Part shown: one piece after another, positions 11,067 to 19,932 of the stretch
Position numbering within the stretch: the stretch's first letter is position 1
How the letters are laid out: every line of letters starts with the position of its first letter
Assembly: GCF_021353265.1 (NCBI RefSeq)
Contig: NZ_JAJTWU010000011.1
Span: forward strand, 124,001-188,000
DNA: 64,000 nt
Origin: Pelomonas cellulosilytica
GTDB lineage: Bacteria > Pseudomonadota > Gammaproteobacteria > Burkholderiales > Burkholderiaceae_C
Direction: 5' to 3'
Position numbers and translations under genes: made by a program
The notes under the pieces: generated by a model
Told to the model about the DNA's origin: nothing
Seen by the model: the letters and a program-made list of their open reading frames with translations, nothing else
Databases searched by the model: none

Positions 11067-11567
11067 TCAATCGTCGGCGCCCGGGAACACGCGGCTGGGA
11101 AACACCATGCTCAGCCCTGTCCGCACGACGTGGCCGTCCTTGAAGTAGACGTTGAACCGCATGCCGTAGCCGACCTGGTCGGGCTCAATGCTCCAGTCCC
11201 ACACGTCCTCGCCGCTGAGACGGAAGAACACGCGGCTGCGCTCCGCACCGAGCAGGCGGCTGACCTGCTCGGGCGTCATGCCCGGCTCGACGCGCGCGCG
11301 CCCGGCCGGCGACAGGGCGTCCTCGATGCGGACCAAACGGTCCTGTGCGTCCAGGCGGACCATATAGGTGTGATGCCCCATGGGCTGGCTGGAATACTCC
11401 AGCGTTCTGCCGCCATCGGCTTCCGGCCAAACCCGTCGCGGCCGCCCGTAAATCTCGACGATCTCGGCACCCCGGCTGACACCGGGCCGTAGCCGCGTGT
11501 CGCGATCTGGCGTTGCGCAGCCTGCGACCAGCAGGGCGAACGCGAGGGCAGAGAGGGCGAAGCGCAT
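11067..11567 (-). CDS. Outer-membrane lipoprotein with SmpA/BamE-like repeats
   Basis: A 166-residue lipoprotein. The signal peptide ends with the lipobox LVAGC (Cys17). Two SmpA/OmlA-like units follow: LRPGVSRGAEIVEIYGRPRRVW and VEPGMTPEQVSRLLGAE, each a G-(V/M)-(S/T) segment leading into a short helix, as in BamE-type proteins. It lies 9 bp downstream of pyrD on the same strand. A general cell-envelope role is inferred from the fold; it is probably not the main BamE subunit, which is shorter. Confidence 0.75.
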   Translation of the reverse strand: MRFALSALAFALLVAGCATPDRDTRLRPGVSRGAEIVEIYGRPRRVWPEADGGRTLEYSSQPMGHHTYMVRLDAQDRLVRIEDALSPAGRARVEPGMTPEQVSRLLGAERSRVFFRLSGEDVWDWSIEPDQVGYGMRFNVYFKDGHVVRTGLSMVFPSRVFPGADD

Positions 11568-11576
11568 GGTGCACTG

Positions 11577-12617
11577 TCAGCGCCGGGCGAGCGCCCGCGC
11601 GCAGTCGCCGACAAGCTGTGGTCCCTTGTAGATGAGCCCGGTATAGACCTGCACAAGGTCGGCGCCCGCCTCGATCTTGGCTTTCGCGGCGGCGCCGCTG
11701 AGCACCCCGCCGACGCCGATGATGGGGTAGCCCGCGGGCAACGCCGCGCGCAGCAGCCGGATCACGCGGTTGCTCGCCTCGAAAACCGGCCGGCCCGACA
11801 AGCCCCCGGTCTCGTCGGCATGCGGCAGGCCCTGGACCTTGTCGCGGGCGATCGTCGTGTTGGTCGCGATGACGCCGTCGATGCCGTTGACCTTCAGCGT
11901 CTGCGCGATGACGCCGACCTGCGCCTCCTCGAGATCCGGCGCGATCTTCACGAACATCGGCACGCTGCGGCCGGTCTGGCTTTCCAGTTGCAGCTTGCGC
12001 TGCTGCAGGCGCGACAGCAGGTCGTCCAGCGCCGCGTCGCTCTGCAACGCGCGCAGGTTCTTCGTGTTGGGGCTGGAGATGTTGACGGTGATGTAGTCGG
12101 CGTGCGGAAAAACGCCTTCCAGCCCCAGCAGGTAGTCGTCCGCCGCGTTCTCGATCGGCGTGGCGGCGTTCTTGCCGATGTTGAGGCCCAGGATGCCACC
12201 GGCCGCGCGGAAGCTGTAGGCCCGCTTCACGTTCGCGATGAAGCTCGCCAGGCCCTCGTTGTTGAAGCCCAGCCGGTTGATGAGCGCCTCGGCCTCGGGC
12301 AGGCGGAAGATGCGCGGCTTGTCGTTGCCGGGCTGGCCCTTGGGCGTCACGGTGCCGACCTCGATGAAGCCGAATCCCATGGCGCCCAGGCCGTCGATGC
12401 AGCGGCCGTTCTTGTCGAGCCCGGCGGCCAGGCCGATGCGGTTCGGGAAGCGCAGGCCGGCCAGCGTCACCGGGTCGCTGATCCGCTCACCGCGCCACAG
12501 CCATTGCGCCGGCGTGTTCTGCAGCCGGGCGATGCTGTCGAGCGTCAGTTCATGGGCACGTTCGGCGTCCAGGCCGAAGAGGAAGGGGCGGGTGAGGGCG
12601 TAGGGAATCAGTGGCAT
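11577..12617 (-). CDS. pyrD: Dihydroorotate dehydrogenase (quinone), class 2
   Basis: PyrD oxidises dihydroorotate to orotate in pyrimidine synthesis and passes electrons to membrane quinone through FMN. The 346-residue protein has the N-terminal helical membrane-contact segment ([22 protein letters not shown]), [13 protein letters not shown], the [13 protein letters not shown] loop, the catalytic serine Ser182 in [11 protein letters not shown], and the late IGVGGVLSG phosphate-binding motif. These assign it to the class 2 membrane-associated enzymes. It lies between a LysR gene (14 bp upstream) and a lipoprotein gene on the same strand. Confidence 0.97.
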   Translation of the reverse strand: MPLIPYALTRPFLFGLDAERAHELTLDSIARLQNTPAQWLWRGERISDPVTLAGLRFPNRIGLAAGLDKNGRCIDGLGAMGFGFIEVGTVTPKGQPGNDKPRIFRLPEAEALINRLGFNNEGLASFIANVKRAYSFRAAGGILGLNIGKNAATPIENAADDYLLGLEGVFPHADYITVNISSPNTKNLRALQSDAALDDLLSRLQQRKLQLESQTGRSVPMFVKIAPDLEEAQVGVIAQTLKVNGIDGVIATNTTIARDKVQGLPHADETGGLSGRPVFEASNRVIRLLRAALPAGYPIIGVGGVLSGAAAKAKIEAGADLVQVYTGLIYKGPQLVGDCARALARR

Positions 12618-12631
12618 AGCCCTCCATTGTC

Positions 12632-13588
12632 TCAGCCGGTCCCGTCGTCCCGATCCCAGGGCGGCACGTCGCCCAGCTTCTCCAGCATGAAGTCGATCAG
12701 CGCCCGCACTTTGGGCGCGGGGTGCCGATTGGGCAGGTAGACGGCGTACAGCGTGTGCGCATCCGCCAGCCCGCCAAGGGGCTGCCAGGCCGGCAGCACC
12801 GGCCGAAGCCGGCCCGCCCGCAGGTCGGCGCCGACGGCGTAGGTAGGCAGCACGGCCAGGCCCATGCCGGCGAGCGCGGCCACGCGCAGCGACTCGCTAC
12901 TGTTGGCTGTCAGGCCGCTCTCGAAGCGCAACGCGCCGCGGGTTTCCACCTCGGTCTCCTCGCCGGTTTCGCCGTGCCGGAAGCGCCAGCGATCGGGCGA
13001 CTGCAGGTAGCCGAAGCGCAAGCAGCGGTGGCCGGCGATGTCGCCCACCGAGGCTGGCTCGCCGTGGGCTTCGAGATACGCCGGCGAGGCGCACAGTGCG
13101 AAGTGGATCGACGCCAGCCGGCGCGCGACGAGGCCGTCCGACGGCTTGTGCGTTAGCCGCAGCACGACATCGAAGCCTTCCTCGGCCAGGTCCACGTAGC
13201 GGTCGTTCAGGCCCAGCACGACGTCCAGCTGCGGGTGGCGCGCGCAGAACTCTGCCATCCATGCCGTGAACTGCAGGTTGCCGAAAGCCGTGGACACGGA
13301 CAGCCGCAGCACGCCGCGCGGCTCGTCGTGGTGGCCGGCGAGCTCGGTCTCCAACGTCAGCGAGTCGTCCAGCAGCCGCAGTGCGCGCTCGTAGACCGCC
13401 TGGCCTTCGGCCGTCGGGCTGACGCTGCGCGTCGTGCGATGCAGCAGCCGCGCGCCCAGCTGGTCCTCCAGCCGCGAGACCTGCTTGCTGACGGCCGACT
13501 TAGTCGTGCCCAGGAGGCGCGCGGCGCCGGAGAAACCGCGCGCATCGACGACGCGCGCGAAGGCTTGCAGGTCTTCGAGACGGCCCAT
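12632..13588 (-). CDS. LysR-family transcriptional regulator
   Basis: A 318-residue LysR-type regulator. The N-terminal winged helix-turn-helix is clear (residues about 4-62: [45 protein letters not shown]). It is followed by an effector domain with FLSVSTAFG-like entry and [10 protein letters not shown]. The N-terminal pattern fits the subgroup close to DmlR/AaeR. It is divergent from an EamA transporter gene, with 104 bp between the starts, so regulation of that exporter is the simplest inference. The effector is unknown. Confidence 0.9.
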   Translation of the reverse strand: MGRLEDLQAFARVVDARGFSGAARLLGTTKSAVSKQVSRLEDQLGARLLHRTTRSVSPTAEGQAVYERALRLLDDSLTLETELAGHHDEPRGVLRLSVSTAFGNLQFTAWMAEFCARHPQLDVVLGLNDRYVDLAEEGFDVVLRLTHKPSDGLVARRLASIHFALCASPAYLEAHGEPASVGDIAGHRCLRFGYLQSPDRWRFRHGETGEETEVETRGALRFESGLTANSSESLRVAALAGMGLAVLPTYAVGADLRAGRLRPVLPAWQPLGGLADAHTLYAVYLPNRHPAPKVRALIDFMLEKLGDVPPWDRDDGTG

Positions 13589-13692
13589 TGGCTGTTCTCC
13601 GTTTGGAAACTCTGAATCGACTTATACGCGGATTGTGTCCGAGTCGCGTCGTTTCTAGAGTTCGGCTCCCAGCAGCTTCCTAGGAGCCTCAG

Positions 13693-14622
13693 ATGTCTGC
13701 GCTGTCTTCCTCGTCTCCCTGTCTCCCGCCAGCCGTACGTCCCAGCGCGGTGGACCGTGGGTTGGCCACCATCGCAGCGCTCAGCCTGCCGCTGTTGTTC
13801 ATCCTGCTGTGGAGCAGCGGCTATGTCGCCGGCAAGCTGGCCTTACCGCATGTCGGACCGTTGACGCTGTTGGCGATGCGATTTGGCGTCGCCGGACTGG
13901 TGCTGCTGGGGGTGGCGGTCGCCACCGGCGCGCCGTGGCCCCGCGGCAGGCGGGCGTGGGTCCACCTGGCTGTCGCAGGCTTGCTGATGCAGGTGCTGCA
14001 CTTCTCGTGCCTCTACTTCGCCCTGCGCGAGGGACTGAGCGCCGGCGTTGCCGGCCTGGTGGTGGGCCTGATGCCGCTGGCCACGGCCGTCGGGGCGCAT
14101 GCCTGGCTGGGTGAACGGCTGAGCCCCCGCCAGGGCTGGGCGCTGTTGGCCGGTCTCGCGGGCGTCGGGCTGGTCGTGGCGGACAAGCCGCTGGGCGGCG
14201 CCTGGATCAGCTATGTCCTGGCAGGGGTGGGCCTGATGGGCCTGGTGGCCGGCACGCTGTACCAGAAGCGCTTTTGCGCGCACATGGACCTGCGCAGTGG
14301 CGCGGGTGTGCAGATGGCTGTCTCAGCAGTCGTTGTGGCGGTGGCGGCCGTGCCGGCGGAGCACTTCACCGTCAGTTGGACAACCGAGTTCGTCGGCGCC
14401 TGGCTGTGGCTGGGTCTCGTGAACTCCATCGGTGCGTTCAGCCTGATGTTCGTCATGATCCGACGCGGCCAGGCCGGCCAGGTCGCGCGGCTGTTCTTCC
14501 TGATTCCCGGCGTGTCGGCGTTGATGGGCTTCGTCGTGCTGGGAGAGAGGCTCGCGCCGCTGGCGCTGGCGGGTTTCGCGCTGTCGGCCGCGGCGGTATG
14601 TGTGGCGGCGGCCAAGCGGTGA
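13693..14622 (+). CDS. EamA/DMT-family transporter
   Basis: A 309-residue drug/metabolite transporter with ten predicted helices arranged as two five-helix EamA repeats. The first repeat contains LLWSSGYVAGKLAL and the second LWLGLVNSIGAFSLMFVMIRRG. Family members often export amino acids or related metabolites; the substrate here is not known. A good ribosome site (AGGAG, 13681-13685) precedes the ATG. It is divergent from the LysR gene at 12632-13588, the usual arrangement for a regulator and its exporter target. Confidence 0.88.
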   Translation: MSALSSSSPCLPPAVRPSAVDRGLATIAALSLPLLFILLWSSGYVAGKLALPHVGPLTLLAMRFGVAGLVLLGVAVATGAPWPRGRRAWVHLAVAGLLMQVLHFSCLYFALREGLSAGVAGLVVGLMPLATAVGAHAWLGERLSPRQGWALLAGLAGVGLVVADKPLGGAWISYVLAGVGLMGLVAGTLYQKRFCAHMDLRSGAGVQMAVSAVVVAVAAVPAEHFTVSWTTEFVGAWLWLGLVNSIGAFSLMFVMIRRGQAGQVARLFFLIPGVSALMGFVVLGERLAPLALAGFALSAAAVCVAAAKR

Positions 14623-14650
14623 CAATCGCGGGCTTCTGTGGAGCCCTGTG

Positions 14651-15772
14651 ATGAAACCCCTGGATGACCCCGCGCATGACCGCGAAGCGGGCTCGCGCGA
14701 CGAGACGCGCGACACGACCCGCACCGACGACACCCGCATCCGCGCCGTGCGCGCGCTGATCAGCCCGGCGCTGCTGCTGGAAGAACTGCCCATCCCCGAC
14801 GCGACGCTGGAACTGGTGGAGCAGGCGCGGCAGGAGATCGGCGCCATCCTGCACGGTCGCGACGACCGGCTGCTCGTCATCGTCGGTCCGTGCTCCATCC
14901 ACGACCACGACCAGGCCATGGACTATGCGCGGCTGCTGAAGGCAGCGCGCGACGAGCTGAGCCGCGACCTCCTCATCGTCATGCGCGTCTACTTCGAGAA
15001 GCCGCGCACGACGGTGGGCTGGAAGGGCTACATCAACGACCCGCGCCTGGACGGCAGCTTCCACATGAACGAAGGCCTGCGCCTGGCCCGCCAACTGCTG
15101 CTGGACGTCAACGGCCTGGGCCTGCCCGCTGGCACAGAGTTCTTGGACCTGCTGTCCCCGCAGTACATCTCCGACCTCATCGCCTGGGGCGCCATCGGCG
15201 CACGCACGACCGAGAGCCAGAGCCACCGCCAGCTGGCCTCCGGGCTGAGCTGCCCGGTCGGCTTCAAGAATGGCACCGACGGCGGCATCAAGGTCGCCAG
15301 CGACGCCGTGCTGGCGGCCAGCTCGCCGCATGCCTTCATGGGCATGACCAAGATGGGCACGGCCGCCATCTTCGAGACGCGCGGCAACGAGGACTGCCAT
15401 GTCATCCTGCGCGGCGGCAAGGCGCCGAACTACGACGCGGCTTCCGTGAACGCCGCCTGCGACGCGTTGAAGACCTCGGGCCTGCGCGAGCAGGTCATGA
15501 TCGACTTTTCCCACGCCAACTCCAGCAAGAAGTACGAGCGTCAGGTCGACGTCGGCCGCGACGTGGCCGGACAGATCGCCGGCGGCGATGCGCGCATCAC
15601 CGGCGTCATGATCGAAAGCCACCTGCTGCCCGGCCGCCAGGACCTGCTGCCCGGCCAGACGCCGGCCGACCTCAAGCCCGGCGTGTCGATCACCGACGCC
15701 TGCCTGGGCTGGAGCCAGACCGAGCCGCTGTTGCGCGAGCTGGCCGCGGCCGTGCAGAAACGCCGGGGCTGA
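14651..15772 (+). CDS. aroG: 3-deoxy-7-phosphoheptulonate (DAHP) synthase, class I
   Basis: This enzyme condenses phosphoenolpyruvate and erythrose 4-phosphate at the entry to aromatic amino-acid synthesis. The 373-residue sequence carries VGPCSIHD with the metal-ligand Cys, [21 protein letters not shown], the [22 protein letters not shown] block, and the late [14 protein letters not shown] motif. It is the AroF/G/H type; which isoform (feedback by Phe, Tyr or Trp) cannot be read safely. The start at 14651 matches the usual family N-terminus; an upstream in-frame codon at 14600 would overlap the EamA gene. Confidence 0.94.
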   Translation: MKPLDDPAHDREAGSRDETRDTTRTDDTRIRAVRALISPALLLEELPIPDATLELVEQARQEIGAILHGRDDRLLVIVGPCSIHDHDQAMDYARLLKAARDELSRDLLIVMRVYFEKPRTTVGWKGYINDPRLDGSFHMNEGLRLARQLLLDVNGLGLPAGTEFLDLLSPQYISDLIAWGAIGARTTESQSHRQLASGLSCPVGFKNGTDGGIKVASDAVLAASSPHAFMGMTKMGTAAIFETRGNEDCHVILRGGKAPNYDAASVNAACDALKTSGLREQVMIDFSHANSSKKYERQVDVGRDVAGQIAGGDARITGVMIESHLLPGRQDLLPGQTPADLKPGVSITDACLGWSQTEPLLRELAAAVQKRRG

Positions 15773-15777
15773 CCGGC

Positions 15778-15801
15778 TCATCCCGCAAAATCGCGGGATG
15801 A
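15778..15801 (+). promoter_or_regulatory. Perfect 9-bp inverted repeat enclosing the rpiA start codon
   Basis: TCATCCCGC (15778-15786) and GCGGGATGA (15793-15801) are exact reverse complements separated by six A/T-rich bases. The second arm contains the rpiA ATG (15798-15800). As RNA it would fold into a tight hairpin hiding the start codon, and no Shine-Dalgarno sequence is visible in front of it. It could be a translational control element or a processing/termination stem after the DAHP synthase gene, although no T-run follows. Confidence 0.6.
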
Positions 15802-16457
15802 ATCAAGACCAGCTCAAGCAACTCGTCGGCCGCGCGGCCCTGGACTACGTCCCCGCCGGCCAGGTCCTCGGCGTCGGCACCGGCTCCACGGTGGACTGCT
15901 TCATCGACGCGCTGGCCGCCAGCGGCCTGTCCGTCCCGGGTGCCGTCTCCAGCTCCGAGCGCTCCACACAACGGCTGCTGAAGCATGGCATCCGCGTGCT
16001 CGATGCCGCCGAGGTGACCGGCCTGGCCGTCTACATCGACGGGGCCGATGAAATCGACGGCCGTGGCTACATGGTCAAGGGCGGCGGCGCGGCGCTGACG
16101 CGCGAGAAGATCGTGGCCGACCTTGCCGACACCTTCGTCTGCATCGCGGACGCCTCCAAGCTCGTGCAGACACTGGGCGCCTTCCCGCTGCCGGTGGAGA
16201 TCATCCCGATGGCCGCTGCGCAGCTGACGCGCCGTTTTTCCCGCCTGGGTGGCGAGGCGCGGTTGCGCGAGGGCGTCGTCACCGACAACGGTGGCCACAT
16301 CCTCGATGTGCGCGGCCTGTCCATCACCGACCCGCTCGCCTTCGAGGCGGAAGTCAACCAGTGGCCCGGGGTCGTCACCGTCGGCGTGTTCGCCCGCCAC
16401 AAGGCGCAGGTCTGCCTGCTGGGTGGCGCGGATGGCGTGAAGACGCTGACGTTCTGA
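15798..16457 (+). CDS. rpiA: Ribose-5-phosphate isomerase A
   Basis: RpiA interconverts ribose 5-phosphate and ribulose 5-phosphate in the pentose phosphate pathway. The 219-residue length is normal. Motifs: [13 protein letters not shown] (phosphate loop), the [10 protein letters not shown] block, YIDGADEID containing the catalytic acid region, and [15 protein letters not shown] with the active-site Glu/Lys. The gene is 25 bp after the DAHP synthase gene. Erythrose 4-phosphate supply links the two pathways. The start codon lies inside a perfect hairpin (see 15778-15801). Confidence 0.96.
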   Translation: MNQDQLKQLVGRAALDYVPAGQVLGVGTGSTVDCFIDALAASGLSVPGAVSSSERSTQRLLKHGIRVLDAAEVTGLAVYIDGADEIDGRGYMVKGGGAALTREKIVADLADTFVCIADASKLVQTLGAFPLPVEIIPMAAAQLTRRFSRLGGEARLREGVVTDNGGHILDVRGLSITDPLAFEAEVNQWPGVVTVGVFARHKAQVCLLGGADGVKTLTF

Positions 16458-16493
16458 ACGACGGCCCGCCGCCTGGGGCGGCGTGTCGGCCGG

Positions 16494-18296
16494 TCAGAAG
16501 GTTTCCCAATCCCCGTCATCGGCCGGTTTGGCGGCCGGTTTGGCGGCGGGCTTGGGCATCGGCGCCGGCGTCGGCGCAGTGGCGCGCGGCGCGGCAGGCA
16601 CTTCGATGGCAACCGGACCCTTTGGTCGCGGCGCCACGGGCTTGGGTGCCAGAGGCTTCGTGGCTGCTTTCTGCGGTGTCGTGCGGGGTGCTGTAGCCGG
16701 CTTGGTGACGGCGGGGGCGCGTGTCGACGTCTGAAGGGCGCCGCGGCTCAGCCTGAACACGTTGATGGCCTCGGCCATGCGGGCGGACTGCTCGCGCAGG
16801 CTCTCGGCGGCGGCGGCGGATTGCTCCACCAGCGCGGCGTTCTGCTGTGTCATCTGGTCGAGCTGCACGACGGAGCCGTTGACGACACCGATGCCCTCGC
16901 TCTGCTCGCGGGCGGCGGCGCTGATCTCGCCAATGATGTCGGTGACGCGCTGCACGCTGGCGACGATCTCCGTCATCGTGCTTCCGGCGGCCTGGACCTG
17001 CTGGGTGCCGGAGTCCACGCGCTCGACGCTGGCGCTGATGAGGCTCTTGATCTCCTTGGCGGCCTCGGCGCTGCGCTGGGCCAGCAGGCGCACCTCGCCG
17101 GCCACGACGGCAAAGCCGCGCCCCTGCTCGCCGGCGCGGGCAGCTTCCACGGCGGCGTTCAGCGCCAGGATGTTGGTCTGGAAAGCGATGCCGTCGATGG
17201 TGCCGATGATCTCGTTGATCTTGCGCGAGCTGTGGCTGATCTGATCCATCGTCGCGACGACCTGCGACACGGCCTCGCCGCCCTTCTGGGCAACGGAGGC
17301 GGCGGAGCTGGCGAGCTGGTTGGCGGTCATCGCGGCGTCGGCCGTCTGCTTGACGGTGCCGGTCAGCTCGGCCATCGAGGAGGCGGCGTTCTGCAGGTTG
17401 CTGGCGGTCTGCTCGGTGCGCTGGCTCAGGTCCAGGTTGCCGGTGGCGATCTCGGCGCTGGCCGTGCCGATGCTGTCGGCCGCGCCGCGCACCTCGCCGA
17501 TAAGCTTGTGCAGCGAGGCCTGCATGTCGTGCAGCGCCTGCAGCAGGCGGCCGACCTCATCCTGCGTTTCCGGCCGGATGTCATGCGTCAGGTCGAAATG
17601 CGCGATGGCCTCGGCGACTTCCGCCGCCCGCTGCAGCGGCCGCGTGATGGAGCGCGTCAGCCACATCGCGAGCGCGGTGCCCAGCGCGAGCGCACCGAGG
17701 CCGAAGACGACCAGCGCCGCTCGGGCCGTGCCGTTGGCCTTGGCGCTGCGCTCCTCGGCGGCGTCCATCAGGTCGCGCTGCATCTGCACCAGCGAGCGCA
17801 TGGCCTCCTGTAACTGCGTGGCGGCGGGCTGGAACTGCGATTCGAAGATCTTCTGCGCGCTCTCGGCATCGCCTGCCTTCTTCGCCGCGAAGACCGCATC
17901 ACGCGTGCTGAGGTAGCCCTTGCGCGCCTCGCTCAACTTGGCGAAGAGGTTCTTTTCCGCGTCGGTGGTCATCATCGGCTCGAGCTGCTTCTGCAGCTCG
18001 CCCGACTTCTTGCTGCTCTCGGCCGTGATCTGTGCGAAGAACTGCGCCAGCGTCATGTCCTTGCTGGCGGCCACCGCCATCGTGCGGTTCACGCCGCCGA
18101 CGAGGTTGCGGTCCCAGTCCGAAGCCAACCGTTCCTTCTTCAGGGACGACTCGTACATCTCCTGGCTTTCCGCGGCCACGCGGTTCAGTGCCCAGTAGCC
18201 GATGCCCGACCCGAGGAACGAGGTCAGCAACACGGCGGTCAGCACGAGGGCCATGCGGCGACCAATGGATTGATGGGACAGTGCGGTGAACATCAA
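16494..18296 (-). CDS. Methyl-accepting chemotaxis protein with periplasmic four-helix-bundle sensor
   Basis: A 600-residue chemoreceptor. Order: a transmembrane helix (residues about 15-37), a periplasmic helical sensor domain of about 150 residues (4HB_MCP type), a second transmembrane helix (about 190-212), a HAMP domain ending near 265, and a long signalling coiled coil with the hairpin tip [43 protein letters not shown] Pro/Ala/Lys-rich linker leads to the C-terminal DWETF, which resembles the E. coli NWETF pentapeptide that tethers CheR and CheB. GGAGAA six bases before the ATG at 18296 fixes the start. Its signalling module is almost identical at the DNA level to the next receptor's. 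Confidence 0.93.
   Translation of the reverse strand: MMFTALSHQSIGRRMALVLTAVLLTSFLGSGIGYWALNRVAAESQEMYESSLKKERLASDWDRNLVGGVNRTMAVAASKDMTLAQFFAQITAESSKKSGELQKQLEPMMTTDAEKNLFAKLSEARKGYLSTRDAVFAAKKAGDAESAQKIFESQFQPAATQLQEAMRSLVQMQRDLMDAAEERSAKANGTARAALVVFGLGALALGTALAMWLTRSITRPLQRAAEVAEAIAHFDLTHDIRPETQDEVGRLLQALHDMQASLHKLIGEVRGAADSIGTASAEIATGNLDLSQRTEQTASNLQNAASSMAELTGTVKQTADAAMTANQLASSAASVAQKGGEAVSQVVATMDQISHSSRKINEIIGTIDGIAFQTNILALNAAVEAARAGEQGRGFAVVAGEVRLLAQRSAEAAKEIKSLISASVERVDSGTQQVQAAGSTMTEIVASVQRVTDIIGEISAAAREQSEGIGVVNGSVVQLDQMTQQNAALVEQSAAAAESLREQSARMAEAINVFRLSRGALQTSTRAPAVTKPATAPRTTPQKAATKPLAPKPVAPRPKGPVAIEVPAAPRATAPTPAPMPKPAAKPAAKPADDGDWETF
16755..17482. repeat. 728-bp near-identical direct repeat, copy 1
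   Basis: Compared base by base with 18721-19448 (constant offset 1966, no gaps) I found only two differences, a G/A near 16957 and a C/G near 17122. The repeat covers the signalling coiled coil of both chemoreceptors from about the end of HAMP to just before the C-terminal linker. Sequence outside the block diverges sharply at both ends. Confidence 0.93.
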
Positions 18297-18442
18297 AGCT
18301 TCTCCCTTCGCGACGCATACTGACGGCTTGACACGTCAACGATCAGATCTTCGGTGGGATGGCCGCCGGTGATCCGCGCAGCAGCGGTGGAAACCGCCAA
18401 CTTTGAGACGCTTTGGCCGGTGCGTTGCGGCCTGCAATGACA

Positions 18443-18462
18443 AAGGGCGCCTCGGCGCCCTT
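18443..18462 (-). terminator. Terminator-like hairpin after the second chemoreceptor gene
   Basis: A 9-bp stem AAGGGCGCC/GGCGCCCTT with a very short loop lies 34 bp beyond the stop of the gene at 18496-19809, read on the minus strand. It is followed by TTTGTC, so the T-run is weak. It probably separates the transcripts of the two tandem receptor genes. Confidence 0.65.
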
Positions 18463-18495
18463 CGCAGATGAGGCAGCCGCGTGGCCGCTGCGGTG

Positions 18496-19809
18496 TCAGA
18501 AGGTTTCCCAGTCGCCGTCGCCGGCCGTCGTTGCCGGTGCGGGCGCCCTGGCCGGGGCGGCGGGCTCTACCTTGGCGCGCGGGGCCGCAGCGGAGACCTT
18601 GCTACCGACCTTGGACGCTGCAGGCTTGGCCTTCGGTGCGGCGGCAGGGGCGGGAGACGCCACAGGCCGGGGGGAGGCCGCGCCGAAGGCTGCAGGGCGC
18701 GATGCCGCGCCGCCGAGCTTGAACACGTTGATGGCCTCGGCCATGCGGGCGGACTGCTCGCGCAGGCTCTCGGCGGCGGCGGCGGATTGCTCCACCAGCG
18801 CGGCGTTCTGCTGTGTCATCTGGTCGAGCTGCACGACGGAGCCGTTGACGACACCGATGCCCTCGCTCTGCTCGCGGGCGGCGGCGCTGATCTCGCCAAT
18901 GATGTCGGTGACGCGCTGCACACTGGCGACGATCTCCGTCATCGTGCTTCCGGCGGCCTGGACCTGCTGGGTGCCGGAGTCCACGCGCTCGACGCTGGCG
19001 CTGATGAGGCTCTTGATCTCCTTGGCGGCCTCGGCGCTGCGCTGGGCCAGCAGGCGCACCTCGCCGGCCACGACGGCAAAGCCGCGGCCCTGCTCGCCGG
19101 CGCGGGCAGCTTCCACGGCGGCGTTCAGCGCCAGGATGTTGGTCTGGAAAGCGATGCCGTCGATGGTGCCGATGATCTCGTTGATCTTGCGCGAGCTGTG
19201 GCTGATCTGATCCATCGTCGCGACGACCTGCGACACGGCCTCGCCGCCCTTCTGGGCAACGGAGGCGGCGGAGCTGGCGAGCTGGTTGGCGGTCATCGCG
19301 GCGTCGGCCGTCTGCTTGACGGTGCCGGTCAGCTCGGCCATCGAGGAGGCGGCGTTCTGCAGGTTGCTGGCGGTCTGCTCGGTGCGCTGGCTCAGGTCCA
19401 GGTTGCCGGTGGCGATCTCGGCGCTGGCCGTGCCGATGCTGTCGGCCGCTGCGCGCATGTCGCCGATGATCTTCTGCAGCGAGTGCTGCGTATTGTTCAG
19501 TGCGGTCATCAGCCGGCCGAGGTCGTCCGAGCCGCCACCGGTGATGGGATAGGTCAGGTCGAAGCGGGCCAGCGCCTCGGCGGCCTCGGTGGCCGCATGC
19601 AGGCTGTTGCCCTTGCTGCCGCCGCTGGTGATGAGCGCGAACACACCAGCCGCCCACGAGATCACGAGGCTGGCGACGAGCCAGGTCTTGCCCGAACCGG
19701 CGTTGTCACCGAGGCTCGAAAGCGCCAGGCCGATGCCCACGGTCATCACGCCGAGCACCACCGCCAGGGCCATTTTCAGCCGCTGAGAACCGCTGCCAGA
19801 ACCGAACAT
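18496..19809 (-). CDS. Methyl-accepting chemotaxis protein lacking a periplasmic sensor domain
   Basis: A 437-residue chemoreceptor with two closely spaced transmembrane helices (about residues 13-35 and 48-66) and only about a dozen residues between them. It has no room for an external ligand domain. A partial HAMP-like segment leads to the same signalling coiled coil as its neighbour and the same C-terminal DGDWETF tether. I chose ATG 19809 because GGAGA lies 7 nt upstream; ATG 19827, six codons earlier, lies four bases from a terminator T-run and lacks a ribosome site. It may sense a cytoplasmic or membrane state such as energy level, which is an inference from the missing domain. Confidence 0.9.
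   Translation of the reverse strand: MFGSGSGSQRLKMALAVVLGVMTVGIGLALSSLGDNAGSGKTWLVASLVISWAAGVFALITSGGSKGNSLHAATEAAEALARFDLTYPITGGGSDDLGRLMTALNNTQHSLQKIIGDMRAAADSIGTASAEIATGNLDLSQRTEQTASNLQNAASSMAELTGTVKQTADAAMTANQLASSAASVAQKGGEAVSQVVATMDQISHSSRKINEIIGTIDGIAFQTNILALNAAVEAARAGEQGRGFAVVAGEVRLLAQRSAEAAKEIKSLISASVERVDSGTQQVQAAGSTMTEIVASVQRVTDIIGEISAAAREQSEGIGVVNGSVVQLDQMTQQNAALVEQSAAAAESLREQSARMAEAINVFKLGGAASRPAAFGAASPRPVASPAPAAAPKAKPAASKVGSKVSAAAPRAKVEPAAPARAPAPATTAGDGDWETF
18721..19448. repeat. 728-bp near-identical direct repeat, copy 2
   Basis: Partner of 16755-17482. The two copies encode identical protein sequence across the shared module, while the N-terminal and C-terminal linker regions of the two receptors are unrelated at DNA level apart from the final DGDWETF codons. 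This pattern points to recent gene conversion or domain replacement rather than simple old duplication. Confidence 0.93.
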
Positions 19810-19830
19810 GCCGTTGTCTCCATCCATGAC

Positions 19831-19851
19831 AAAAAAGCCGGTCCAGCCGGC
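19831..19851 (-). terminator. Short Rho-independent terminator between mnmC and the chemoreceptor gene
   Basis: Read on the minus strand, GCCGG, a five-base loop and CCGGC are followed at once by TTTTTT. The stem is only 5 bp but GC-only. It is about 80 bp beyond the mnmC stop and about 21 bp before the chosen chemoreceptor start, so it either ends mnmC transcripts or acts as a leader attenuator. Confidence 0.6.
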
Positions 19852-19932
19852 AAGCGGCGCAGTGTGCCCCTGGGTTGCAGGGGGGGACGGCTCATCGGTG
19901 GCGCAAACCGGCAATAGTTCTGCTTGGTGCGA

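Noticed and set aside
16494-19827. Transposon-like repeat explaining the chemoreceptor duplication
   Set aside because: The repeated block is entirely coding, has no terminal inverted repeats and no transposase; gene conversion fits better.
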